Shown: positions 22,821-33,934 of the stretch, in pieces
How positions within the stretch are numbered: position 1 is the stretch's first letter
How the letters are laid out: every line of letters begins with the position of its first letter
Origin: Tethya wilhelma
Taxonomy: Eukaryota > Porifera > Demospongiae > Tethyida > Tethyidae
Reading direction: 5' to 3'
DNA length: 64,000 bases
Assembly (NCBI GenBank): GCA_964030475.1
Contig: CAXIPT010000017.1
Location: 454,380-518,379 of the forward strand
Position numbers and translations under genes: made by a program
Notes under the pieces: model-generated
Told to the model about the DNA's origin: nothing
What the model saw: the letters and a program-made list of their open reading frames with translations, nothing else
The model's database searches: none

Positions 22821-23514
22821 ACTGCTAGTCTCCACATCATACACACACACCAGCTGCACCTGTATCACAGTGGCAGCTTGATGTCTTCTCCTCCTCAGTC
22901 TCTCATACCACTGCCTCACTCTGAGACCCTTCCAATACGACTGGATCAAAATGGCAGCCTTCCTCTCAGCATATCTACAGCAACACACACATCACATGCA
23001 TTAGCACTATGACTATTAAACACAATAGTTCAAACAGCTAAAGATGCAGGAACATAGTGCATAGAGAAACCAGTTTCTCCTAAACTCTCAGCTGCTCATG
23101 GAGATGTATCCATTACCTTGATGTCTGTTCAGTTCTACCAAATGTCAGCATTTCGTGCTCTCTCAAGTGCCGAATCAGCAGTCGTTGGTAGTCATGGCAA
23201 TGAGACACCTGCATGCATGCAAGTACATACACTAGTACCAATCCAATGTGCACGTGTGGACCTAGTAAGAAACTACATCATACTTTGGTCTCAAGAATCT
23301 TCACAGTATTTCCAGGGGAAGGTTTGACCTCAGCCAGCTCCCTACAGGTATATAGAGTGAGCAAGTACCTGACTATCAATATCAGTGTTAATGGTGCAGC
23401 ACATACTCTAGCTCTCTTTGCTGAGCTTCTTTCAAATCATCCTGTTCTCTAATTTGTCTGCAACACAACTGAACTATAGGAGATGCAGTAATGGAGGCTG
23501 GCAGCTCTCTCTTT

Positions 23515-23552
<38 letters not shown>

Positions 23553-26500
23553 TCCTGAGCAACATTTTAAAGATCTCTTTGAGTTAATTGCAATGGTGCA
23601 AGTCCCATCGTTATACGACCTTCCTAGGCTGAGATATTGCTACTTCTTTTAGTTTGCCTAGGTGTACACAGGTAAGGATTTTCCCAAAAAAATTCTTGGC
23701 AGATTTTTGAGAATATCTCAGCCTAGGAAAGTCGTACAAAAGTAGGACTTACACCATTGCAATCAGCTCAAAGAGATCTTTCAAATGATCTAGTTCAATC
23801 CTGTGTTTGTATTTTGTCCAAATCCTTCAAAACCATGAACTATAGCCCATGGTCGAGTGCGATTTTTTCTCAAAAATGGTCATTTTCAAACTTTCCAAAT
23901 AAAGGACACCATTTTAAAGATCTCTTTAAACTGATTGCAATGGTGCAAGTCCCATCGTTATACGACCTTCCTAGGCTGAGATATTGCTACTTCTTTTAGT
24001 TTGCCTAGGTGTACACAGGTAAGGATTTTCCCAAAAAAATTCTTGGCAGATTTTTGAGAATATCTCAGCCTAGGAAAGTCGTACAAAAGTAGGACTTACA
24101 CCATTGCAATCAGCTCAAAGAGATCTTTCAAATGATCTAGTTCAATCCTGTGTTTGTATTTTGTCCAAATCCTTCAAAACCATGAACTATAGCCCATGGT
24201 CGAGTGTGATTTTTTCTCAAAAATGGTCATTTTCAAACTTTCCAAATAAAGGACACCATTTTAAAGATCTCTTTGAACTGATTGCAATGGTGCAAGTCCC
24301 ATCGTTATACGACCTTCCTAGGCTGAGATATTGCTACTTCTTTTAGTTTGCCTAGGTGTACACAGGTAAGGATTTTCCAAAAAAAAATTCTTGGCAGATT
24401 TTTGAGAATATCTCAGCCTAGGAAAATTACACCATTGCAATCAGCTCAAAGAGATCTTTCAAATGATCTAGTTCAATCCTGTGTTTGTATTTTGTCCAAA
24501 TCCTTCAAAACCATGAACTATAGCCCATGGTCGAGATTTTTTCTCAAAAATGGCTATTTTGAAAATTTCCAAATAAAGGACACCATTTTAAAGATCTCTT
24601 TGAGCTGATTGCAATGGTGCAAGTCCCATTGTTATACGACCTTCCTAGGCTGAGATATTGCTACTTCTTTTAGTTTGACCAGGTGTACACAGGTAAGGAT
24701 TTTCCCAAATAAATTCTCAGTGGAGAATCAAGAATATCTCAGCCTAGGGAGGTCCTACAAAATAATGTAGGACTTGTACAACTGCAATCAGCTCAAAGAG
24801 ATCTTTCAAAAGATGTACAATGTCATGTAGTTTAATTCTAGTATGTTGTATTTTATATATATAATCATGAACTAAAGACTATGTTTTTTCTCAAAAATGA
24901 CCATTTACTATTTAACGCCATTCTAAAGATCTCTTTGAGATGATCATAACATTGCAAGTCCCATCATCATAGCCTCATACCCAGGCTCTCTCCTTTGACA
25001 GTGCAAGGTCAAAGGAGAGAACCTGGGTACAAGGCTACCATCCTCATACAACCTTTCTTACCTTTGCCCTTTTCAATGGACTATCATCCATCGTAATAAG
25101 GTGTGGCAATGCTTTGCAAAGATACATTCTGAACTTTGGCTCTTCAGTGACTGGGTTGCCATGGATACGAAGACATTTCAGCTTGAAACATCCTCTAATT
25201 GCTTGCAATAAAACTGGAAGATCTGAAAGGTCAGAGTACAAAGGTCAAATTATACTCAGTGCAGTTATCATTGCCATGGTTACCATATATGGTATTGTTC
25301 TGTAGATTGAGCGTCTCCAAAGAGAGGAGGCTTGCCAGGACGTCCAGCTGGACGATACTGCCAGGTGGGAGAGAGTGTACAAGGGTAACCACTGGTTAGG
25401 CCAGCTATAAACAGGACTGACCAGTTATTAGCGAGGGAGAGGGTCTGCAGGAGGGGGAGCCACGCCTCTGTGATGGGACCTACGGAGGAGAGACTGTTCT
25501 CATCGAGGTGGAGTTCCCTCAAGAGGACATGGTCACACACGCTGGGCACCTGTGTGGGATGAGACACCTACTTCAATTCCAGATAATGAACCATTCAGGG
25601 GTTGTGGCATCAACTGGTCAACTGAGATCCCTTTAGAGAAAAAGGCTAACAGCTCTTAGACCATGATGCCATCTGGTTGGAGAATGCCGGTAAAAAATAA
25701 CTTTCTAAATATCTAACTGATTACAAAGTTTCAAGCACCATTGGAAAGCGCTTGTTCTCCCTGTTCTTTTGGCTGCTTTTCCAACTTCCTATGCCTTACT
25801 ATTCAAAAGTTAGCTATTTTGTCCCCATATAAAAATATTACATGAATCTCATCATTTCACTTCCAGCGGCATTCTCAAACCAGATAGACTTCAGTGCTGA
25901 TCTTACCTGCTGCAGGTTGTTCTGGCTGAGCTGGAGGTGCTGTAGGAGAGAGAGCCTCTCCAAACCTTCAACTCTGGGGAGGTGGTTCTCAGAGCAGGAC
26001 AACCGCTGGAGGAGACCAAGCTGCTCTACACCCTAAGCAACAGATATCAAATCATCATTAAACTGGCCAAAACAAATCTGACAGAATTGAAGTGATTGTA
26101 TTGCTATATGTATGTATGTATGTATCTACATGTATTGCTATATGTATGTATGTATGTATGTATGTATTGCTATATGTATGTATGCATGTATGTATGTGAT
26201 TGGGAAATTTTCGTGTTCAAAATATTTCGTAAATAAAAATTTTGGTATATGTAATTTTCGTTGATACATACGAAAGAAATTTTAACAGGTCGTCACATTC
26301 AAAAGTTCATGTTTCAAATTTTCGCAGATTTTAATTTTTGTAAGTGCAGTTTTATACGAAAATTTCTCAATCTACGGTATGTATGTATGTATGTATATAG
26401 GTACCATGGTTGGCTTAAAGAGGGCATTAAAGATGTATATAAATTGACAATTGGAGCAGCTAGGTGTACCTTGCAGTTGATGAGCAGGTTAGCATCAAGA

Positions 26501-26695
26501 GAGAGTGCCTGTAGTCTAGCCAGCCTCCTCACACCAGGACCACTCACCCGGGCTAGTCTGTTATCAGAGAGATTTAATTCTAGAAGATCACTGCAGGACT
26601 CGTAGCCATGAATACTAGCAATACGATTGTTGCTAAAGTCAGCAAATCTGAGCTGGCCAAGTTTATTGCAGTCGACATGTTCAATCATATTAGAC

Positions 26696-26728
<33 letters not shown>

Positions 26729-28074
26729 AAGGATAAAGAGAGTGTGTGTTAATCCTGTAAAAATGTACCTGCATACTAATCTCCATCAGTTGGTCACATC
26801 CTTCCAGTGTTTCCATGGTAACCACACCACAGTTGTGCAGAGAAAGCGAACGCAAATTTGGACATTTTGAGAAACTAGTCAAGTCCATGGGAGGCCTGGC
26901 TCTGTACAGAATGACCTGCCATGGAAGACAATCACAAACTGCAGTTAACTTGCCACACTTCACTCCAGAGGTATGATCACATAATGGCAGCATAAACCAT
27001 CTGACCTGCGTGACCTCATCCAAACTTGTGCCCTGAGGGGAAGCAGCACACAGCTGGGCTGCAGAGAGTAGCTTGGTGGGTGTGGCTTTGGACGGGGAGA
27101 AGGACTTTGACCTCAATACACTGACCTCTGTTGGGCGACTTGTGACAGTGGATCGAGACCTCAAGTTAGACCCAGTGGGGATACGAGGCTCCACCCACTT
27201 CCTGTGAGCTGACTGCCACACCTCCAGACGCTCCTTGATGATTCCTAGCCAGGCATTAGCTAGCATAGGGGAAGAGGCATGTTCCAGCTCATGACGATAA
27301 GTAGAATGATCTCTCTTTTGTTTAGCCACCTAGCTGCAGGTTGTTCTGGCTGAGCTGGAGGTGCTGTAGGAGAGAGAGCCTCTCCAAACCTTCAACTCTG
27401 GGGAGGTGGTTCTCAGAGCAGGACAACCGCTGGAGGAGACCAAGCTGCTCTACACCCTAAGCAACAGATATCAAATCATCATTAAACTGGCCAAAACAAA
27501 TCTGACAGAATTGAAGTGATTGTATTGCAATATGTATGTATGTATGTATTGCTATATGTATGTATGCATGTATGTATGTGATTGGGAAATTTTCGTGTTC
27601 AAAATATTTCGTAAATAAAAATTTTGGTATATGTAATTTTCGTTGATACATACAAAAGAAATTTTAACAGGTCGTCACATTCAAAAGTTCATGTTTCAAA
27701 TTTTCGCAGATTTTAATTTTTGTAAGTGCAGTGTTATACGAAAATTTCTCATATCTACGGTATGTATGTATGTATATAGGTACCATGGTTGGCTAAGTGA
27801 GGACATTAAAGATGTATATAAATTGACAATTGGAGCAGCTAGGTGTACCTTGCAGTTGATGAGAAGGTTAGCATCGAGAGAGAGTGCCTGCAGTCTAGCC
27901 AGCCTCCTCACACCAGGACCACTTACCCGGGCTAGTCTGTTATCAGAGAGATTTAATTCTAGAAGATCACTGCAGGACTCGTAGCCATGGATACTAGCAA
28001 TACGATTGTTGCTAAAGTCAGCAAATCTGAGCTGGCCAAGTTTATTGCAGTCGACATGTTCAATCATATTAGAC

Positions 28075-28149
<75 letters not shown>

Positions 28150-29071
28150 AAAGAGAGTGTGTGTTAATCTTGTGAAAATGTACCTGCATACTAATCTCCA
28201 TCAGTTGGTCACATCCTTCCAGTGTTTCCATGGTAACCACACCACAGTTATGCAGAGAAAGCGAACGCAAATTTGGACATTTTGAGAAACTAGTCAAGTC
28301 CATGGGAGGCCTGGCTCTGTACAGAATGACCTGCAATGGAAGACAATCACAAACGGAAGTTAACTTGTCCTCATCCACACTTCACTCCTAAGGTAGGATC
28401 ACATAATGGTAGCATAAATAGGCCTAGATAAATTCTGTAGGCATATTTTTGAGCAAAATAGGTAGCTGAAAGCAATGAGCATTTTTCTGGAAAAATCTTG
28501 CATTTGATGCATCTGTATAGAGTGGCAGTGTGTTTGTTTGAGCAATTTGACTACTAGTAGGCTGGGGGACAAAGTTGAACTGTCTATAAATGCTTCTAAA
28601 TCAGCACAACAATTAGTGGTAATTTTTATTCATCAAGAAACTCATGATTGCATTAGCATTATTGAGTTTGGGAAGCAAAATTGGCGTCTTTCAGGCACAA
28701 CAATAAAGAAAAATTGGAAGAAAAAAAGCATAATTTACATCTGACCTGTGTGACCTCATCCAGACTTGTGCCCTGAGGGGATGCAGCACACAGCTGCGCT
28801 GCAGAGAGTAGCTTGGTGGGTGTGGCTTTGGACGGGGAGAAGGACTTTGACCTCAACATGCTGACCTCTGTTGGGCGACTTGTGACAGTGGATCGAGACC
28901 TCAAGTTAGACCCAATGGGGATACGAGGCTCCACCCACTTCCTGTGAGCTGATTGCCACACCTCCAGACGCTCCTTGATGATTCCTAGCCAGGCATTAGC
29001 TAGCATAGGCGAAGAGGCATGTTCCAGCTCATGACGATAAGTAGAATGATCTCTCTTTTGTTTAGCCACCT

Positions 29072-29118
<47 letters not shown>

Positions 29119-31313
29119 ATGAGAGAGAGAGAGAGACAGACAAAGAGAGAAAGAGAGGTGTAACGTTAGTTGGAAGATGCACCACACAGCCCACCTGTGC
29201 CAGCTCCTCGTTGCTCATCATCATGCTCATTCTCTCTCTGGAGCTCTGAGCTATCATCTCTTCTCGAGCCCTCCTCTCTTCTAGCTCATTCAACGCTTTC
29301 TCCTCTTCAGTAAACTGATCAAGGGATTCTTCATTGTTATGAGGGGGGTCTTCATTTCTATCAGAGGGTCCTTCATTTCCATCAGGAGGTCCTTGATAGT
29401 TGTTTCTGGATGTTGTATCATCATTTGGGTGCTTCTCCAACTGGTTGTCTTTGTTCACAGTAGAAGCTGTACTGCTGGTTGCCATGACAACAGAAGCAGT
29501 ATGAAGTTCTGACAACAACGTTGCCTTTCTCTTGGAAGTTGACATCTTACTAGCTAAGAGACTAACCACACCAGCTGAAGAGCCTCTTGGTGTATCATTG
29601 TCACACTGTTGCCGTGGCGAAGGCAGAGTTGGTACATCGTCACATGGCAGTGGTAGAGAGCTACTCCTGGTTGCCTTGCCAACCACCCTACCACTATTAT
29701 CATTGCTATGGAAACGGTCCATACTTTGACAGCTCAACTGCTCTCTATGGTGAACCAGCTTCAGAGCAGACTCAACCCGCTTTGAAATGGTCAACTTCCC
29801 TGCTGTAATGTTACCATGGTTACCAGTCTCATCTGTTTCATTGTTACCATGGTTACCAGTCTTATTTGCTTCGTTGTTACCATGGTTACCACTCCTATCT
29901 CCATTGCTAGGGATACAATCATCATTATTCTCGACAGCAGATTGACCTTTTGACCTTTCTTTTCTCGTCTTTGCAAGTTTTTCTCGGCTGCTAAAAGAAG
30001 AAAGAGCACATCCTGCCATGACAGCATGCACACCCAGGCATACCCTTACCTGTGTCCCCTCCACAGGCGCTGAATGGCAATGGCAGCTGCTAGCTCTCTC
30101 TTCGCAGCCGCTCTCTGAACTCTGACCTCCCTGCGTACCAGGCAGCCTCTGATGTATCTCTGCAGCAACAACACCGTCTGGATTAGCTGATCGTTTCTCT
30201 TCCTAACGAGACAACTCCTCTTCAATCTGGCAAGATAGCCTCGGGCATACTTCTGCAGCACCACGCAAGCATTCTCTCTCTCTTTCTTTGCAGCCTCCCT
30301 CTCTTCCTGTAGAATGGACACCATGGCTGCAGTGAACTTTGAACTCTTGTTATTGGACATACAGTTAGCACACAGAGTACATCTAAGGTAATATGATTAT
30401 TATATCTGTTGCTTACAATGATTCTAGTTTGATTGGCTCTCAGCTGTTCACTCTCAGTGATCCTGGCATTGAGGAGAGCCTGTAGAGAGATAGATCACAC
30501 ACACACAACAGACAAAACAGTATTAAACTTGGCAGAATAAATCTGGAAGTTTACACTGACTTTCTTCAAAGCACTTCACATGTTGCTAAGTACATGTAAA
30601 CAGAATATTCTCTCTACTTTAGTACTATTTCCCACCAGTAATACAGCAAGCTTAAATATACACTGTATATAAACTATTTGAACACGCACACACACACACA
30701 CACACACACCTCTCTCTCTTCATGCTCTCTTGCTAGCTGCGTCTCACGAAGAAGCCATTCTTCCTCAAACTCATTTAGAGCTCCTTGTACATCTGGTATC
30801 TCATCAGTGTGTCCCTGTGTGTCTGCTGTGGTTCCACTGCTGCCAGGAATGACCAGCTCCTGAGACTGGGTCAAGAGATGCTCTGTGTTGGAGTGCTGGG
30901 TGTGCAGGGAAGAGAGATAACCTCTGAAGAGCTGAGATACATCCTCATCAGGCAACACCTGCACACAGAAAGACACACAAATTGCACTTCTAGATAAAAA
31001 TTTAATTTACAGCCATCACTACAAGGCTAGGCCATGGACTATGGTACAAGTGAAGCTTTAAGGGTGCTGGGTATCAACATCAAATTGAGCAATGGATATA
31101 TCTAGCAACAAGCATCACAGCCTGGACAAGCTGTGATGCCAGTAAAGTGCAGTGCATAAAAAATTTGACACTCCCCCCATTCATAGCTACCTGTTGACTG
31201 GGAGATGGCGGTTGGTCATCTGGTGCACCTTCTTCGCCATCAACCGACACTTCTAGGAGAGCAGCTTTGATCTCTTCTTCCACCCAGTCTTCAGTTAGTT
31301 CGCTATCCTCCAT
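20847..31313 (-). CDS. LRRIQ1: LRRIQ1: leucine-rich repeat and IQ motif protein, with internal duplication
   Basis: Verified exons: 31191-31313 (ATG at 31313), 30710-30958, 30417-30479, 30050-30345, 29195-29990, 28746-29069, 28184-28330, 27849-28073, 27006-27329, 26769-26915, 26470-26694, 25907-26032, 25422-25549, 25284-25357 and 25062-25222. Further exons lie at about 23460-22030 and 21950-20847. The N-terminal half has three IQ motifs (VVLQKYARGYLARLKR, LLLQRYIRGCLVRREV, IAIQRLWRGHR) and a long disordered part. The centre is SDS22-type leucine-rich repeats (CPNLRSLSLHNCGV, LLRELHLDENSLSSVGPIT). The C-terminus has two more IQ motifs (AAILIQSYWKGLRVRQW; ANYRGYLLRRRLQAIL) and the family tail (DPMVRLAVFKK; SSLLPHIEPHVLAG). 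IQ motifs bind calmodulin or light chains. The vertebrate gene is expressed in ciliated tissue. Exact 3' exon borders and the stop (TAA near 20847) are less sure; a join lies at 21525. Confidence 0.88.
23567..24967. repeat. Family A repeat array, about four units
   Basis: Tandem periods of about 343 bases. Near-identical copies start at about 23570, 23925, 24260 and 24590, and the last unit is degenerate. It fills an LRRIQ1 intron between the leucine-rich repeat exons and the C-terminal IQ exons. Confidence 0.9.
24968..25040. repeat. Short perfect-stem hairpin element
   Basis: CTCTCTCCTTTGAC (near 24985) pairs with GTCAAAGGAGAG (near 25008) around an 8-base loop, with outer arms ACCCAGG and CCTGGGT. 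A solo miniature element or terminal hairpin within an LRRIQ1 intron. Confidence 0.7.
25668..25890. mobile_element. Family B MITE, copy 2
   Basis: CCATCTGGTTGGAGAATGCC at the left and GGCATTCTCAAACCAGATAG at the right. It ends about 16 bases from the LRRIQ1 exon border at 25907, so the insertion nearly abuts a splice donor. Confidence 0.85.
26098..26196. repeat. (TATG)n microsatellite
   Basis: Interrupted TATG runs in an LRRIQ1 intron. A shorter version occurs in the duplicate at 27531-27580. Confidence 0.9.
28079..28145. repeat. (GA)n tract near acceptor
   Basis: GA on plus (CT on the LRRIQ1 sense strand), just upstream in transcript order of the exon beginning at 28073. The unit-1 counterpart at 26710 is much shorter. 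Confidence 0.9.
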
Positions 31314-31582
31314 GAGCCGGCCAGCTGCACTCGCACACACTTGGTGTCAACAACCGATAGGATAGGTAAATGGTCGTCAATATTACTGACAACTAACCAA
31401 CACAGCGCGCGCGCTGCACTGCAGGGTATTAATATTGACGACCCTTTACCAACTGAATTGCGCCTGCACGATCCCTTATAGAAACAGCAAGTGCTTTACA
31501 AATTAGTAACAAATTGGATAAAATAATGAGAAATTAATAAGTGTATGTCACTAATTAGAATCATGATGAGAGTGCCAAAAAA
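31314..31582. promoter_or_regulatory. ILRUN to LRRIQ1 intergenic region
   Basis: The 269 bases between the ILRUN stop and the LRRIQ1 ATG, both minus strand. They include an alternating GCGCGCGC stretch at about 31405 and a palindromic pair around it (GGTAAATGGTCGTCAATATT and its inverse near 31430-31450). It must hold the LRRIQ1 promoter and the ILRUN 3' end. Confidence 0.45.
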
Positions 31583-33768
31583 TTAGAGTGACTGATTGTC
31601 CTCAATACTGGTATCTAACCCGTGGGCAGAATCACGAGATGCAATAACGTCTTTTGTAATATCTGTCAGTTTTCTAACATTAGGTGTTACACTATCTTGA
31701 GCTGAGTTCGCTAGCGGGTCTTCCAATCCAGGGCCCATCAATGCAGTGCATTCGTGCAGTCCAGTACCGGAATCAAACACGCTGTAATCTCCCATTCCGG
31801 AATCAATCTGTGAACTAGACGACACAGCACCCACTGTTGCCATGGAGTCTGGTGGAATGGGAATGGGACTGTATGAAGGAGATGAAGAGGTCTCTTCTTC
31901 CATGATGGAGTCGTTGGTCGTGATGGCAGAGAACTGCTGAGTCAGGCCTAGCACTTGAGGCTCCTCCACCTTCACTATGACCCACAGGGGCTCTGAGAGA
32001 GGAGAACAGTTAATGTTACCAAAGTCTATCTCATCTGGTTTGAGAATGCCGACCGAAGTGAAATAATGAGATTCATGCAATACTTTTTTATGTGGGGCAA
32101 AATAGCTAACTTTTGACTGGTAAGGTGTAGGAAGCTGGAAAAGCAATCAAAAGAACGGGGAGAACAAGCGCTTTCCAATGGTGCTTGAAAAAATTTGAAA
32201 TCAGTTGGATATTTAGAAATTTTTTCTACCAGCATTCTCAAACCAGATGGACTTTACTGCTTTCTTTACTGAAATGGACTTGAAACAAAACAATAGGTAA
32301 ATTTTGTTATATTAATTCTACAGAATTGGAGAACCAAACGTTCTTTACCCAGTTCTTGTGGGATAAGTTAATAAAATCTTTTAAAGCCTGGCTAAAAGAT
32401 CACATTGATGCTAGCCAGTCCAGCTCACCTCCACAGTCTGTTCCCTGGCTGTTGCACACTCGCCATTGACTCTGGTACTCCCCAACTGAGAGAGGGCTCT
32501 CAAGGTTCACTGTCACGTTGACCTCTTCCCCCGGAAGGAGACAAGGCAGCTCCACCAGCGGAGGAGCGTCGAAGGTGTGACCACTCTTCTGGCCGAGGTA
32601 CATCCCATGAGGCCACTGGGCGGAGCCTGGGTCAATGGAGGAAGAGATCATTACTGCACTGACGTACAAGGAGCACAGCTAGTAAAATAAAACAGGGAAG
32701 TACTCTGTAGCACAAAAATTTGCCAGATTTTAATATCATTATTAATCTTGTTCACCAACCCAGAATTAAAGTTTGATATTTTCAATCTGCATACTGGGTT
32801 GGTGCCACATCATCTCCACCAGTTGGTGGAGGCTGAGGTTTAGAGAGCGGGAAACGTCTTCAATCTTCTTTAGGTAGACATCAGGACAAGAATATAATTT
32901 AATAATGACTAATGCCCAACCAGAAACTCACTTACGAAAGATTTTAATATCAATTGGTGGATTGGCAGTATTGGTAAAGAGTGTCAATATTAAATCTGTG
33001 AAAGACATTTTTGTGCACACACATACGAAATACATCTTTTGCTGTGTGTGCTACTGCTAAAGTAAAATCCACCAATCGTGAAATTTTTGACAATCTGCCG
33101 AATTTTATTCCCACCAATACTTTGTGCTATACGGTAACATACAATATTGATAGGATGGGTCAGACAATGGAAGGTAATGTATAAAATGGGAGCAACTCCA
33201 TCCTTCCATCACCCTGTGCTCCACCCACCAACCCAGCGCTGGCTCACCAGGGTTCTTGACCCTCCACACCTTGGTGAAGGGAGCGCCAGGAGGGAGGGGT
33301 GCCACCACCACATCCTCTATCAGACTCATCTGGGGCAGGCCCAGCGAGGTACCCACTCCGTAGAAGTCATAGAACGCACCCACGGCAGCTTGAAGATTCC
33401 TACATACATACACAGAGGTCAGAGTTCAATAAAAGATAAATATATAATTTCGACAGTCTGTAAGGAGATAAATCATGATCGTTATGACATCACTATGACA
33501 TCGCCATCAACCAATGACTTTTTGGATTATGCTAAGAGGTTGCCATGGTGATGGAGTATACCCATACAAGAAGATCACGTGATAGTATGTACACACACAT
33601 GCCATACACACACCAATTGGTCATGTCTAGGAAAAATGAACATTCTTCCCTCGAGAGCTGCGATCCCAGCAACTCGTGAAGGTCTGTTACCAGCACCTCC
33701 TTGTCTGTAGTCCCCATACAACTGAACTGCCTCAGTAGGTCTTGATCCATGGCGCCTATGTCTGCCAT
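31583..33768 (-). CDS. ILRUN: ILRUN (C6orf106) UBA-like and NBR1-like protein
   Basis: Four exons, 33614-33768, 33248-33399, 32429-32626 and 31583-31992, join to 304 residues; human ILRUN has 298. The UBA-like segment occupies about residues 1-55 (LLRQFSCMGTTDKEVL; CSFFLDMTNWNLQAAVGAFY). The NBR1-type FW domain spans about 75-190 with its tryptophans (FTKVWRVKNPG, GSAQWPHGMYLG, GEYQSQWRVCNSQG, PLWVIVKVEE). The C-terminal third is acidic and serine-rich. The human protein inhibits IRF3- and NF-kB-dependent cytokine transcription by promoting degradation of p300/CBP. I chose the ATG at 33768 (MADIGAMDQDLL); the downstream Met of MDQDLL is equally plausible. A Family B MITE sits in intron 3, about 33 bases from exon 4. 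Confidence 0.93.
32025..32255. mobile_element. Family B MITE, copy 3
   Basis: CATCTGGTTTGAGAATGCC at the left and GCATTCTCAAACCAGATGG at the right, in ILRUN intron 3, inserted antiparallel to copies 1 and 2. Confidence 0.85.
33060..33136. mobile_element. Family D MITE fragment
   Basis: AATCCACCAATCGTGAAA through to the end TTTGTGCTATACGGTA, matching one arm of the element at 41373. A matching opposite end (TGTAGCACAAAAATTTGCC) at 32703 suggests an element interrupted or rearranged within the ILRUN intron. Confidence 0.55.
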
Positions 33769-33934
33769 CAGTTTACAACACTGTAGTGTTGAGTCAGCGT
33801 TTTCACTTCTCGGCACGTGACTAGAATTTAGTTGCTAATGGGTTATCCTTTTCCCACCTGTTGGCACTGTACAACCACTGCACAGAGAGAAGTGAAGGAG
33901 TTCTGTCTTTGGTCTTGAGAGGAGCGAGCGAGAG
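33769..33934. promoter_or_regulatory. Bidirectional promoter of ILRUN and the DHHC gene
   Basis: Only 166 bases separate the two start codons. It contains CACGTG (GGCACGTGACT) at 33814-33819 and no TATA-like box. Both transcripts must start here or inside it. Confidence 0.6.

Larger units (their letters stand above)
25910..29070. repeat. Tandem duplication of four LRRIQ1 exons
   Basis: Unit 1 (about 25910-27333) and unit 2 (about 27334-29070) each carry the same four exons with small differences, for example PRIPTGSN versus PRIPIGSN and EVSVLRS versus EVSMLRS. Unit 2 has extra sequence at about 28400-28740 and a longer GA tract. At the junction the fourth exon of unit 2 runs straight into the acceptor of unit 1's first exon with no intron, creating an in-frame TAA at 27322-27324. 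This favours two haplotypes joined by the assembler. Confidence 0.85.
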
